This document shows positions 16,172-25,407 of a DNA stretch of 64,000 bases, piece after piece. The stretch is from the NCBI GenBank assembly GCA_963713545.1, contig CAVQME010000014.1, positions 124,001 to 188,000 on the forward strand. The letters are read 5' to 3'. The position numbers and the translations under genes are program-made. The stretch's first letter is position 1. Each line of letters starts with the position of its first letter. Below the pieces are notes generated by a model. That model had not been told where the DNA came from and made no database searches. It worked only from the letters and a program-made list of their open reading frames with translations. This DNA is from CAVPLM01 sp963713545. Its GTDB lineage: Bacteria; Actinomycetota; Thermoleophilia; RBG-16-64-13.

Positions 16172-17695
16172 ATGTTCTCAGTAGGCGGGTCTATGGGCCG
16201 GGGAAGCATCGTTAGTGTGTCGAGCCCGAGCAGTGTCAGGTCGCCCATGCGCAGGACTACCTTGCTCGGGCTCTACGTTGGGGTGCTTGCAGCTTCCGCT
16301 GTTGCGCTTCTGGCCTTCCTGGTCTTTGGCCAGATCAAGTGGCCTTCCTCCGTTTCCCCCGAGGTATTTGCGTGGCCAGGTCTTCTCCTCTTCATTGCGG
16401 TGGGGGTATTTGCGGAACTACACATCATCAGGTTTGGCCGCGGGATGGAGGTATCCGCGGGGTTCCTGGCCATTTTCCTCGCCGCCGCGATCGTTGGCCC
16501 ACTCGGCGCCATCGCAGTTGCCGTGATCAGTCTGCTAGGGCAAAGTCGGCGGTGGGAGCGGCTGCGTGGGGTGTGTTTTGCAAGTGCCTCGGTAATCATG
16601 GCAGGAGGGTCCGGTCTTCTCTACTGGGCTCTGGTGGGCCAGTTCGGCGCGTCCGAAGTGGTGGTAGCTGCGATCGGGATAACTGCGGGTATCCTATTCC
16701 AGGTTCTAAACTACGTGACTTTCCTGCCCGTCATGTGGCTGCGCAGAGGGGTCACACCTAGGGTACTGTGGCTCGAAGGTTTTCAGCCTTTCCTTCCCTT
16801 TCACTTCTTCTTCCTTGCCATCAGCTTGGGCCTCATTTTCATTTATCGCAACTACGTACTGACGGTTCCCATCACGACCCCAGGGCTGCTGTTCAAATCC
16901 ACCCTGCTCATTATCGTCTCCCTTCTCCCCGTGCTGGGGCTCATCTATGCCTTCCGGGCCTACGCTCATCAGCGGGAGTTGGCTCGCTACAACGCGCGCC
17001 TGGCCGAACGCAACGAGCGCCTGGCCCTGGAGGCTGTCGCAAGTCTGGTCACGGCTCTGGACGTGAGGGACAATTACACGCGCAAGCATTCGGCCGCCGT
17101 TGCCCGTTGGGCTATGGACATGGCCCAAAGCCTCGGCTTGAGTGAGTACGACGTGACCTTGACCCACGTGGCCAGCCTTATGCACGACGTCGGTAAGATC
17201 GTTATGCAGGATGACGCCCTCAAGTCCTCGGGCAAACTGGATGCTATCGGCAGGGCCATGGTGGAATCGCATTCCCGAGACGGAGCCAACATCCTCAGCA
17301 AGATCGGGGAGTTCCGGGATCTAGCCAAAGTGGTGCTCTATCACCACGAGCGCTACGACGGCAACGGTTATCCCGTGGGGTTGGCCGGCGAAGAAATCCC
17401 CCTCATCAGCCGCATCATCTGTGTTGCCGACAGCTACTCAGCCATGGTCAGTGACCGTCCCTACCGGTCTAGGCTCTCCACCGAAATCGCCGTATCGGAA
17501 CTGGTCAACAACAAGGGTACCCAGTTCGATCCCGCGGTGGTGGACTGCTTCCTGCGGCTTCTTGGCTGCCATGATGACGACTATCGTCGGGGCGAGAAGG
17601 TAGACTTTCTCCTGGAGTTCCAGAAGGTCAAGTTCCTCCGAGAGCGGGAGCTAGCTCCCGAGGTGGAAAACGAGACGGCGGGAGCGGCGGCGTAG
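16172..17695 (+). CDS. Membrane-bound HD-GYP protein (probable c-di-GMP phosphodiesterase)
   Basis: 507 residues. The N-terminal ~265 residues contain about seven or eight membrane spans forming an unidentified sensory region; a short helical linker (RYNARLAERNERLALEAVASL) leads into an HD-GYP domain. The metal-binding HD is at 338-339 (MHDVGK), HHERYDGNGYP carries the GYP motif at 399-401, and PLISRIICVADSYSAM is a typical family block. HD-GYP proteins hydrolyse cyclic di-GMP to pGpG or GMP. All diagnostic residues are present, so activity is likely. The start is uncertain: ATG 16172, 16193 (better spacing to AGGCGGG) and 16247 are in frame. The sensory input, possibly a lipid-phase or small ligand, is unknown. 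Confidence 0.85.
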   Translation: MFSVGGSMGRGSIVSVSSPSSVRSPMRRTTLLGLYVGVLAASAVALLAFLVFGQIKWPSSVSPEVFAWPGLLLFIAVGVFAELHIIRFGRGMEVSAGFLAIFLAAAIVGPLGAIAVAVISLLGQSRRWERLRGVCFASASVIMAGGSGLLYWALVGQFGASEVVVAAIGITAGILFQVLNYVTFLPVMWLRRGVTPRVLWLEGFQPFLPFHFFFLAISLGLIFIYRNYVLTVPITTPGLLFKSTLLIIVSLLPVLGLIYAFRAYAHQRELARYNARLAERNERLALEAVASLVTALDVRDNYTRKHSAAVARWAMDMAQSLGLSEYDVTLTHVASLMHDVGKIVMQDDALKSSGKLDAIGRAMVESHSRDGANILSKIGEFRDLAKVVLYHHERYDGNGYPVGLAGEEIPLISRIICVADSYSAMVSDRPYRSRLSTEIAVSELVNNKGTQFDPAVVDCFLRLLGCHDDDYRRGEKVDFLLEFQKVKFLRERELAPEVENETAGAAA

Positions 17696-17815
17696 GCGCG
17701 GACCGGAGGTATGCGGCCAAGCCGCACGGGCGGGCCGACCGCTCAGGGTCTCCAGGATTCCCGCTTCAGCAGGCGAATCCAGATTTGTTGGAACATCAAC
17801 TAATTTGGGGGGGCC

Positions 17816-19186
17816 ATGCGTTTTCGCGTGCTCGACCGGATCCTTGCCGCGCAGGCTCTGTCCAGTGTCGGGACTTCGATGTCCACCGTGGCCCTGGCTT
17901 TCATGGTCTACGAGCTCACCGGGTCGATGTTGCAGATGGGCGGGGTCATGGCCATATCCACTTTTCCCCTCGTGGTGACCAGTTTCATCGGCGGAGCCCT
18001 GCTCGACCGCTTCAGCGCCAAGAACGTCATGGTTCTCGCGGACGTGATCCGAGCGGCGCTCATCTTCTCCATGCCGTTCCTGGCCGAACGGGCCGTGTGG
18101 CTCATATACCTCGTCTCGGCGCTCGTGGGAGTCTGCTCGGCGCTGTTCAATCCGGGGCAGATCAAACTGGTCGGCGAACTGGTCGAGGGGGAGCAACTGG
18201 TGAAGGCCAATTCCTACTTGAGCGTCTCCCGCGACGGAGCCGAGCTCATGGGGTATCTGGCGGGCGGGGTGCTAGTGACGTACGTGGGCTACACCTTGAC
18301 CTTCATGTTCGATTCGGCGAGCTATCTGTTGTCGGGTCTTTTCCTGTTCGGGCTCCCCAAGGCGCTGCCGCGGATGGGCCCGGCGCCGCGGTTGGCGCCA
18401 CTCATCGCCGAGGCCCCGAAGGTGCTGGGCCGCCTGTGGCGCCAACCGGGGCTGCGCGTCAACCTGCTGCTGGCCACCTTTGGTTTGACGGCGGTCATGA
18501 TGAGCGTGCCCAACTCCTACGGGCTGGCCCTGGACGTGTTCGATCGGGGGGCGGCGGGGCTGGCGGTTCTGGAAGTGCTGACGGCTTCCGGTCTGATCGT
18601 GGGCGGGCTCATCTTCAGCCGCCTGTTGCTCCGCGGCGACAAGAACCGCTACGTGGCCTTCTCACTGGTGGCCATGGGGATTTGCTTGGTGGCAGTGAGC
18701 TTCAGCGATCTGTTCTATCTCTCGGTAGCATTGATGGGTCTGGCCGGCATCGCGAACGTGGGGACCTCCGTGCCGTCGATCACCATGTTCCAGCAGACAC
18801 CGGGGATGGCGGACAAGGGCCGGCTGATAGCGGTGCGGGCCGGATTCGGCCAGATGGGTATGACCGCGGGCTTTTTGATAGGCGGAGTGCTCGGGGAGAC
18901 CCTGGGGATCACTCGGCTCTTCCTTGTAGCGGGCGTGGCCGGGATAGGGTTGACGCTGGTCATCTATCTTCCCTATCGAGCGGCGGCCGACCGCAGGGCG
19001 AGGGTCGCCCGGGCCGCCGCGGTCGAGTCGGGAGCGAGGCGTGTGGACGCCAGGAAGGCGGCCATGGAGGCGGCGCTCGGGCTTTATACCAGCGACGGCA
19101 TGGCCTGGGCGGCTGCCGCCGCGACCGCCTCCAGCGCCAGGGAGGACTTGATTCCGGCAGCGGCCGGAGCGGAGGAGGACGCATGA
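17816..19186 (+). CDS. MFS transporter (MFS_3/EntS-like)
   Basis: 456 residues with about 12 membrane spans, from ATG 17816 after a G-rich ribosome site. The N-terminal block ILAAQALSSVGTSMSTVALAFMVYELTGS and the first cytoplasmic loop GALLDRFSAKNVMVLADVIRA resemble the MFS_3 group, which includes enterobactin and macrolide exporters. The C-terminal ~60 residues after the last span form an unusual cytoplasmic extension rich in Ala and Arg. Substrate is unknown. Its stop overlaps the start of the DUF1385 gene (ATGA), so the two are co-translated. Confidence 0.82.
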   Translation: MRFRVLDRILAAQALSSVGTSMSTVALAFMVYELTGSMLQMGGVMAISTFPLVVTSFIGGALLDRFSAKNVMVLADVIRAALIFSMPFLAERAVWLIYLVSALVGVCSALFNPGQIKLVGELVEGEQLVKANSYLSVSRDGAELMGYLAGGVLVTYVGYTLTFMFDSASYLLSGLFLFGLPKALPRMGPAPRLAPLIAEAPKVLGRLWRQPGLRVNLLLATFGLTAVMMSVPNSYGLALDVFDRGAAGLAVLEVLTASGLIVGGLIFSRLLLRGDKNRYVAFSLVAMGICLVAVSFSDLFYLSVALMGLAGIANVGTSVPSITMFQQTPGMADKGRLIAVRAGFGQMGMTAGFLIGGVLGETLGITRLFLVAGVAGIGLTLVIYLPYRAAADRRARVARAAAVESGARRVDARKAAMEAALGLYTSDGMAWAAAAATASSAREDLIPAAAGAEEDA

Positions 19187-20142
19187 GCGGGTCGTCGAAG
19201 AGCCGGCAGTCGGGGGCTCAGCCGTCACGCATCGGCGGTATCGCCCTCAAGAACGGCGTGGTCTTGCTCACCGAGCGCTACTGGGCGGCCGCCGTCCGGG
19301 ACACCGGCGGCCACATCAGCGTGGCCTCGGGCGACAAGCCACGGCTATCGGGAAGCGGCCACAGCGGCTCCCGCGCCCGGCACCCCCGGCTCGGCCGGGG
19401 CGGAGCCGGCCGCGGCCTCGAAGGCAACGAAGGTGTGCCCTTGCTCCGCGGCCTCGGCCGTTTCGGTGAGACGCTGCTGGTGCTTGCCCAGGTGAAGATC
19501 AAACTTCCGCATGCGGAGCTTCCTTTCGAGGGCGGACGGATCGTAGGGGCACTGGTCGGGGCGGCCGCGGCCACGTCGGCCGTGAAGACTCTGGCCCCGA
19601 GATCGGCGCTGATACAGGAGACGGGACTCGCTCTGGCCGCCTTCGTGCCGGCGGTACTGGCCCTCAAGAACTCTTCCATCTCCGGCTACCACGGCGCGGA
19701 GCACAAGGTCATCGGCGGGCGAGAGGCGACCTTGCGCTCGTCGCGCCGCGAGGCCGTCTCTCGGTCTGTCCTCCCGTCCGCATCGTCGAGGACGCCTGTC
19801 TCAGCATCCGCCGGCGCCGCCAAGGAGCACGACCGCTGTGGATCGAATCTGGTGGGTCCATACCTGCTGGCGACTGTCGCCACCAATGTGCTCGCCCGGG
19901 GACGGTCCGGTCACAAATCGCCCGCTGCGTCGGCGATGGCCGGGGCGGTCAGCCTGGGTGTGGCTCTGGAAGCTCTACGTTGGGCGACCCGTAACGGCGA
20001 TTCGATCCTCGCGAGACTACTGCTGATGCCCGGTCGCGCTATCCAGAAGACTCTCACCACCACCGAGCCCAGCACGGAGCAACTGGAGGTGGGGGAGCGG
20101 GCGTTGGCCGAGCTGCTGCGGCTGGAGGAAGCCTCGATCTAA
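19183..20142 (+). CDS. DUF1385 family membrane protein
   Basis: 319 residues from ATG 19183, after GCGGAGGAGG. It carries the DUF1385 hallmark GYHGAEHKVI at about residue 165 and the N-terminal block IGGIALKNGVVLLTERYWAAAVR. In between are hydrophobic stretches (GALVGAAAATSAV, LALAAFVPAVLAL). DUF1385 proteins are predicted metal-dependent membrane proteins found in most Firmicutes and Actinomycetota, next to prfA or rpmE in many genomes; their function is not established. Here the neighbour is instead an MFS transporter, overlapping by 4 bases. Two Arg/Ser/Gly-rich inserts (around residues 50-85 and 175-215) are unusual for the family. Confidence 0.8.
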   Translation: MSGSSKSRQSGAQPSRIGGIALKNGVVLLTERYWAAAVRDTGGHISVASGDKPRLSGSGHSGSRARHPRLGRGGAGRGLEGNEGVPLLRGLGRFGETLLVLAQVKIKLPHAELPFEGGRIVGALVGAAAATSAVKTLAPRSALIQETGLALAAFVPAVLALKNSSISGYHGAEHKVIGGREATLRSSRREAVSRSVLPSASSRTPVSASAGAAKEHDRCGSNLVGPYLLATVATNVLARGRSGHKSPAASAMAGAVSLGVALEALRWATRNGDSILARLLLMPGRAIQKTLTTTEPSTEQLEVGERALAELLRLEEASI

Positions 20143-20213
20143 GCAGCTTTGCGGCCGTCCCCATGATCCCGAGGTGTCGCTTCGAGACCGTGCGCGAGCG
20201 GTGCATTGAAAAC

Positions 20214-20264
20214 AGTGAGCACTCACTCTTTATTGAGAATGTGACTCATGAGCACCGACTGCTC
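20214..20264. promoter_or_regulatory. Operator-like inverted repeats with TGAGCA half-sites
   Basis: AGTGAGCACTCACT at 20214-20227 is a perfect 6-2-6 inverted repeat. Nearby GAGCA and TGCTC (20250-20254 and 20260-20264) form a second dyad, and AATGAGCACC recurs near 20313. They lie about 130-180 bases upstream of the livK promoter. The form is like that of TetR-family operators, and a TetR gene ends the same locus. A related dyad, TGAGCA-N2-TGCTCA, stands before the reductase gene at 38576. The binding protein is a guess. Confidence 0.35.
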
Positions 20265-20391
20265 CGGGCGCAATGATGGCTCTTTTTGGCATAAAAATGC
20301 GCTCTTGATCGGCAATGAGCACCCTCAGTTTCGCAGAAGGCCGGAACACTATTGTGATGAAAGTGATGGCTCAAAAATGTAACTTTACGCA

Positions 20392-20420
20392 TTGACAACG
20401 GCGCCTGGCGGGGCTATAGT
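20392..20420 (+). promoter_or_regulatory. Strong sigma-70-type promoter of the liv operon
   Basis: TTGACA at 20392-20397 and TATAGT at 20415-20420, with a 17-base spacer, almost a consensus vegetative promoter. The start would be about 68 bases upstream of livK GTG 20495. The rest of the 352-base gap from 20143 is AT-rich and holds no gene. Confidence 0.75.
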
Positions 20421-20494
20421 GCTGACCGCCGGCTGCGTGGCAGACGGTCTCGTCGCGAAAGAGCGGCGGGCGACATTCAGAAGGGGGGATCCTT

Positions 20495-21793
20495 GTGAAG
20501 CGTAAATCCATCCTGCTACTCACCCTTGTTCTTGCCGTCGTTCTGGCCGCTGCGATGTTCGCTGTGGCTTGTGGTGGGGAGGAGGAGACAACCACTACAG
20601 GAGCTGCGTCCACCGAGACCACCGGGGCTGCTTCGACCGATACCACGGGTGCGGCGACGGGCGAGCCGATCAAGATCGGCACGTCGCTGCCTCTCACCGG
20701 TGCGCGAAGCGTCCCGGGCACGGCTGCGAAGCAGGGCTATGAGGTATGGGCCGACATGATCAACGCCAGCGGCGGGCTCCTCGGCCGGCCGGTCGAACTG
20801 GTCATCAAAGACGACGCCAGCGACCAGAACACTATCGTCGCCGACTACAATGCGCTGATCTCAGAGGACAAAGTCGACCTGCTTCTGGGCACGTTCTCGT
20901 CGCTGCTGGTCCTTCCGTCCTCCGCGGTGGCCGAGAAGAACAACATGGTCTACGTGACTCCTGCCGGAGCGGCGGCTGAGATCTACGAGCGTGGGTTCAC
21001 CAAGATCTTCATGTCGCAGCAGACCCTGGCTCAGGACGCGGGCAAGGCATTTGCCAATTACATCGTGAACCTGCCTGAGTCCGAGCGTCCCAAGACCGCA
21101 GCCTATCCCACCATCGACGACCCGTTCACCGCTCCCGTGGTGGAGGGGATCGAGGCGATCTTGAGCGCGGCAGGCATCCAGACGGTGTACAAGGAGAAGT
21201 ATCCGGAGGGCACCACCGACTTCGATTCCATCGTCAACGCCATCGTGGCGGCCAAGCCCGATCTGATCGCGCACGGCGCTGTGTTCGAGGATGGTGTGGC
21301 CTTGGTGCGCGGCCTACTCAAGGCCGGGTACACTCCTCCGTTCCTGTTCCAGACCACCGCTCCCACTCAGGGCGACCAGTACGCCGACGGCATCGGCCCG
21401 GAGAACACCGAGGGCATCTTCTTCCACATGAGCTGGGCTCCGGAAGCCACGACCCCTGGTAACGAAGCGTTCATCCAGCGTTTCCGCGAGATGTTCGGTG
21501 ACCAAGAGGCGATATCCGAGGACTCCGCGGACGCCTTCGCCGCCGGCGAGGTCCTTGCCGCGGCCGTTGAGGCCGTGGGAAATCTCGATCAGGACGCCAT
21601 CGCCGACTGGCTGCACGCCAACGAGGTGCAGACCATCCTGGGCGTGCTGTCGTGGGACGAAGCCGGGAGACCTCAGGGCGAGATGATGATCGGCCAGTGG
21701 CAGAATGGCGCGGTTGAGATCGTGCTACCTCCCGAACTCGCGTCTACCGACACGATCGTGCCCAAGTGGTCGCCGGGGACCATGCCGCAGTAG
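20495..21793 (+). CDS. livK: Branched-chain-type ABC substrate-binding lipoprotein
   Basis: 432 residues from GTG 20495, after AAGGGGGG. It has a signal peptide with a lipobox (MFAVAC at about residue 26) and a Thr/Ser/Ala/Gly linker containing GAASTETTGAASTDTTGAA. The mature part is a type I periplasmic-binding fold (Peripla_BP_6): IKIGTSLPLTGARSVPGTAAKQGYEVW is the family start. It binds a ligand outside the membrane and delivers it to LivHM. Family members bind Leu/Ile/Val, amides, urea or aromatic acids; the ligand cannot be read from sequence. First gene of a five-gene operon. Confidence 0.9.
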   Translation: MKRKSILLLTLVLAVVLAAAMFAVACGGEEETTTTGAASTETTGAASTDTTGAATGEPIKIGTSLPLTGARSVPGTAAKQGYEVWADMINASGGLLGRPVELVIKDDASDQNTIVADYNALISEDKVDLLLGTFSSLLVLPSSAVAEKNNMVYVTPAGAAAEIYERGFTKIFMSQQTLAQDAGKAFANYIVNLPESERPKTAAYPTIDDPFTAPVVEGIEAILSAAGIQTVYKEKYPEGTTDFDSIVNAIVAAKPDLIAHGAVFEDGVALVRGLLKAGYTPPFLFQTTAPTQGDQYADGIGPENTEGIFFHMSWAPEATTPGNEAFIQRFREMFGDQEAISEDSADAFAAGEVLAAAVEAVGNLDQDAIADWLHANEVQTILGVLSWDEAGRPQGEMMIGQWQNGAVEIVLPPELASTDTIVPKWSPGTMPQ

Positions 21794-21844
21794 TCGACCT
21801 AGAATTCGACTTCTCGAACACCCTCGGCTGAATAGTCCAGTCGG

Positions 21845-22729
21845 ATGACCGGTCTGGTACAGACCCTGATCCTCGGCCTCCTGGTCGGCGGAGTCTACGC
21901 GCTCCTCGCGTCCGGGCTCACGGTGATCTTCGGGGTGATGCGCATCATCAACATCGCGCACGGCGCGCTGATGATCATGGGTGCGTTCATCACCTACACC
22001 TTGTGGAAACAGGTGGGTCTGGACCCGCTCGTGGGGTTCGTCATCACCATGGTCGTCATGTTCGGTGTCGGATGGGCGATCTACATCGTGACCGTGCGCC
22101 CGGTTCGCCGGGCGCCGGTCACTACCTCTGTCCTCTTGACCTTCGGTCTGGCCTTCTTCCTCGAGGGCGTCATGGGCTTCATCTGGGGCAACAACGCGGT
22201 AGCTTCGAGGCCGTCGTACGTGGAGACGTCCTTCGATCTCGGCCCCTTCTACTTCCCGCAGGGTCTGCTCTTTGGGTGTGCGCTGGCCGTGGTGATCCTG
22301 GTCGCTCTGCAACTCGTCTTCTCGAAGACGTGGCTGGGCCGATCGATCCGAGCGAGCGCCTCCAGTGAGGATGCGGCCCGGCTGGTCGGTGTGAACATCC
22401 CCATGGTGGCCGCGATCACCTTCGCTATCGGGGCAGCCAGCGCCGGCGCCGGCGGCTCCATCATCAGCATCATGGGCACCTTCGTTCCCGGCATGCAGAT
22501 CCTCTGGATCGCACGGATGTTGAGCATCGTGGTCCTCGGTGGCCTGGGAAGCGTGCCGGGCGCCGTCATAGCGGCGCTTATACTGGGTGTGGGTGAAGCC
22601 CTAGTGGCCACCTACATCTCGCCGATCTGGTCGCCTGCTCTCTCTATCTTCCTCATCTTCATCGTCCTGGTGGTGCGTCCTCAGGGACTGATGGGCACCA
22701 AGCTCCGAGAAGACGTGGCCCAGACATGA
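21845..22729 (+). CDS. livH: Branched-chain-type ABC permease LivH
   Basis: 294 residues, about eight membrane spans. The start TLILGLLVGGVYALLASGLTVIFGVMRIINIAHGALMIMGAF is the LivH signature, and the EAA-like loop (ASSEDAARLVGVNI) for contact with the ATPases is near residue 175. With LivM it forms the membrane channel. It starts 51 bases after livK and its stop overlaps the livM start (ATGA). Confidence 0.92.
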   Translation: MTGLVQTLILGLLVGGVYALLASGLTVIFGVMRIINIAHGALMIMGAFITYTLWKQVGLDPLVGFVITMVVMFGVGWAIYIVTVRPVRRAPVTTSVLLTFGLAFFLEGVMGFIWGNNAVASRPSYVETSFDLGPFYFPQGLLFGCALAVVILVALQLVFSKTWLGRSIRASASSEDAARLVGVNIPMVAAITFAIGAASAGAGGSIISIMGTFVPGMQILWIARMLSIVVLGGLGSVPGAVIAALILGVGEALVATYISPIWSPALSIFLIFIVLVVRPQGLMGTKLREDVAQT

Positions 22730-23874
22730 GGGAGACGCGCACCACGCGGGCTGGGACGAGCTTGTGGTCAAAACGCAACCTGCGTCTCCTGCCCCTCATC
22801 GTAGTGGGTATCGTCATCGCGCTGTTCCCGCTGCTCACCGACAACGGCTACTACCAGAACATGGTGATCATCTCGCTGGTGATAGCCGTCGCGGCCAGCG
22901 GGCTGAACATCATCACGGGCTTCGCCGGCTATCCGTCGCTCGCCCAGGGGGCCTTCCTGGGGTTGGGCGCTTACACGGCCGCCATCGGCTCGGTGAAGGT
23001 GGGAGGATCGCCGTTCTACTGGATGGTGCTGGCAGGAGTGGTGGCCGGTTTCTTCGCCTTCCTGCTCGGTCTGTTGTCGCTCCGCACCCGGGGTTTCTCG
23101 TTCGCCATCATCACCGTCTCGTTCCTGTTCCTCGTGCGGATACTCGCCCAGAATTGGCCGTCCTTGACCAACGGCTCCTCCGGTATGACGCTGCCCCTTC
23201 CGCCCTGGGACAGGGCTTATCTGAACTGGCCCTTCCACTTCGCGCTCGTGGCTCTGCTGGTGCTATCGATGCTTGTGGCCTGGAGGATCCGGCGGACCAA
23301 GTTCGGGGTCGGCCTCATCGCCATGCGCGAGGACGAGGACAAGGCCGGTTCCATAGGGGTAAACACCCCTACCTACAAGATGCTCGGCTTCATATGCAGC
23401 GCGGTGTTCACCGGCATGGCCGGAGCCGTCTACGGCTATTACCTCACTTTCGTCGATCCCTTGGGGATGTTCGGGCTGTTGCTCAGCGTCCAGATCATCC
23501 TTGCCGTGCTGCTGGGCGGCAAGGGCATCATCTGGGGTCCTGTGCTCGGGGCGTTCATCATCGAACCGCTCAACGAGTTCGCGAACAACACGTTGGGAGG
23601 CGGGAACATCAGGCTGGTCTTCTTCGGGGGGATACTGGTGCTGGTGGTCCTGCTCCTACCCCAGGGGATCATCCCGACCATCAAGAAGAAGATAACCACG
23701 TACCGGGAGCGCCAGCGGCCGGGACTTACGGGATCCCGGATCGAGCTCTGCGAGCGGCCGCGAGCCCGCCGTTCGGCCGGAGCCGTCGAGCAACTACGTA
23801 CTCGAGGTGCGGAATCTCAACAAGCGCTTCGGCGGTCTCCGCGCGGTCGACAACTGCTCTTTCGGGGTGCCTGA
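22726..23874 (+). CDS. livM: Branched-chain-type ABC permease LivM, C-terminus probably frameshifted
   Basis: 382 residues as read. Residues 1-325 are a normal LivM with about nine spans (ASGLNIITGFAGYPSLAQGAFLGLGAYTAA near the start, and IAMREDEDKAGSIGVNT as the EAA-like loop). After IIPTIKKKITTYRERQR the reading continues for about 50 atypical Arg-rich residues and ends 68 bases inside livG. In the +1 frame the same stretch encodes a plausible linker (REPAVRPEPSSNYVLEV) running straight into LivG. LivM-LivG fusions exist in other bacteria, so this may be one long gene broken by one extra base near 23696-23800, either real or an assembly error. Confidence 0.85.
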   Translation: MRETRTTRAGTSLWSKRNLRLLPLIVVGIVIALFPLLTDNGYYQNMVIISLVIAVAASGLNIITGFAGYPSLAQGAFLGLGAYTAAIGSVKVGGSPFYWMVLAGVVAGFFAFLLGLLSLRTRGFSFAIITVSFLFLVRILAQNWPSLTNGSSGMTLPLPPWDRAYLNWPFHFALVALLVLSMLVAWRIRRTKFGVGLIAMREDEDKAGSIGVNTPTYKMLGFICSAVFTGMAGAVYGYYLTFVDPLGMFGLLLSVQIILAVLLGGKGIIWGPVLGAFIIEPLNEFANNTLGGGNIRLVFFGGILVLVVLLLPQGIIPTIKKKITTYRERQRPGLTGSRIELCERPRARRSAGAVEQLRTRGAESQQALRRSPRGRQLLFRGA

Positions 23875-24559
23875 GGGTTCTGTGACCGCCCTCATCGGGC
23901 CCAACGGGTCCGGCAAGACGACGGTCTTCAACCTCATCACCGGGATGATGGCAGCGGACTCGGGTGAGGTGTACCTCGACGGTAAGCGCATCGATCACCT
24001 GAATCCGTGGAGCAGGGCCCACCTCGGCTTGGGCCGCACGTTCCAGATCACCCGTCTCTTCGGGGAGATGACCGTGCTCGAGAACATGGTGGCGCCTCTC
24101 CGCGAGTTCAGCGCGGGCCAACTGAACCAATCGGCCATGAGCGGCCACGAGGCCGCCCGGGCCGACGAGCTGCTGGCGCTGGTGGGTATGAGCGCCTATC
24201 GGGACCGCCCGACGTCGACTCTCAGCTACGGGCAGCGCAAGCTGGTCGAGTTGGCCCAGGTGCTGGCTCTCGAACCCCGGGTGATACTACTGGACGAGCC
24301 AGCCGGAGGTATCAACCCCACACTGATCGAGCGATTGGGAGAGCTGATCCTGGAACTCAACTCCCAGGGCAAGACCTTCCTCATCGTGGAGCACAACATG
24401 CCCTTCGTCATGGGGCTCTGCAACCCAGTGCGGGTGCTGGCCAGGGGTACCACCATCTGCGAGGGCTCGCCGGACTACGTGCAGCAGGACCAGTGTGTGC
24501 TCGAAGCCTACTTGGGAACGGACTTCGTGCTCGAGCCGAAGGGTGTGGGCAATGCTTGA
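23807..24559 (+). CDS. livG: Branched-chain-type ABC ATPase LivG
   Basis: 250 residues from GTG 23807. Walker A GPNGSGKTT, signature LSYGQRKLVE, Walker B VILLDEPAGGI and the switch His (IVEHN) are all present, with the LivG-specific helical insert (LGRTFQITRLFGEMTVLENM). It powers the importer. The start is unsatisfactory: no ribosome site precedes this GTG, and the preceding codons already encode the first beta strand (NYVLEV), yet no ATG, GTG or TTG exists between the upstream stop at 23693 and here. This supports a frameshift joining it to livM. Its stop overlaps the livF start by 8 bases. Confidence 0.9.
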   Translation: MRNLNKRFGGLRAVDNCSFGVPEGSVTALIGPNGSGKTTVFNLITGMMAADSGEVYLDGKRIDHLNPWSRAHLGLGRTFQITRLFGEMTVLENMVAPLREFSAGQLNQSAMSGHEAARADELLALVGMSAYRDRPTSTLSYGQRKLVELAQVLALEPRVILLDEPAGGINPTLIERLGELILELNSQGKTFLIVEHNMPFVMGLCNPVRVLARGTTICEGSPDYVQQDQCVLEAYLGTDFVLEPKGVGNA

Positions 24560-25310
24560 GCTCAAGAACCTGACGGCGGGTTACGGCGGGGGGGCCGTGC
24601 TTCGTGGCGTCGATCTCAAGGTCGAACGGGGATCGATAGCGTGCATCGTCGGGCCGAACGGAGCGGGCAAGTCGACGGTCTTTCGGGCGGTGAGCGGCCT
24701 GCTGGAGATCATGGGCGGCCAGATACTCGTGGACGGAGTGCCCATCAACGGGCTCAGCCCGGCCGAGATCATCCAGGCCGGCGTGGCCCAGGTCCCCCAA
24801 TCCAATGGTCTCTTCCCGGCGCTCACCGTGCGCGAAAACGTGCTGATGGGGGCCTATTTGATCAGACGGCAGCGAGCGCTGGTCAGAAAGCGGTACGAGG
24901 AGGTAGCGGCCCTCTATCCGGTGGTCCGGGAGCGGGCCAGGGACAAAGCCGGCAACCTGTCCGGGGGGCAGCGGCGCATGGTGGAGTTCGCTCGGGCTCT
25001 CATGCTCGATCCCAAGCTGGTGCTGCTGGACGAACCTTCGGTCGGGCTGGATCCCCTGGTGCTGGCGCAGGTCAAGGAAGCCATCGAGACCATGCACAGT
25101 GCCGGCAAGACCATCGTGCTTGTCGAACAGAACGTGCGCTTCGGGTTCAACGTGTCCAACGAGGGGATCGTCATGGAGAGCGGGCGGGTCCTCATCCAGG
25201 CGCCGGCCAAGGAGCTCCTGGCGAACCCGGAGATGGCCACCCTGTTCTTCGGCGGGGTCATCAAGGAGCCCAGCCTCGAGGACGAAGACGATCCAACCTG
25301 CGCGGTCTGA
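24552..25310 (+). CDS. livF: Branched-chain-type ABC ATPase LivF
   Basis: 252 residues from ATG 24552. Walker A GPNGAGKST, a Q-loop in AQVPQSNGLFPALTVRENV, signature LSGGQRRMVE, Walker B VLLDEPSVGLD and the switch His-equivalent region (LVEQN, with Gln as usual in LivF). It pairs with LivG to hydrolyse ATP. The C-terminal tail is acidic (EPSLEDEDDPT). Last gene of the transporter, followed after 97 bases by an unknown gene. Confidence 0.92.
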   Translation: MLELKNLTAGYGGGAVLRGVDLKVERGSIACIVGPNGAGKSTVFRAVSGLLEIMGGQILVDGVPINGLSPAEIIQAGVAQVPQSNGLFPALTVRENVLMGAYLIRRQRALVRKRYEEVAALYPVVRERARDKAGNLSGGQRRMVEFARALMLDPKLVLLDEPSVGLDPLVLAQVKEAIETMHSAGKTIVLVEQNVRFGFNVSNEGIVMESGRVLIQAPAKELLANPEMATLFFGGVIKEPSLEDEDDPTCAV

Positions 25311-25407
25311 CGTGATGTCCCCGAGCCGGGACGCACTGGGAGCCGACCGAGCGAGGTATGCTTGTTGATCGGCACTTCCGTAGAATCCAGAGAGAAGGTG
25401 GTGGAGC

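Noticed and set aside
15784..16248. Minus-strand frame of 154 codons in the HD-GYP leader
   Set aside because: No ribosome site or homology; overlaps a hairpin-rich leader and the start of the HD-GYP gene.
17785..20142. A 785-codon open frame spanning the MFS and DUF1385 genes
   Set aside because: Only its last 320 codons (from ATG 19183) encode DUF1385; the first part is the out-of-frame shadow of the MFS gene, which has the real motifs.
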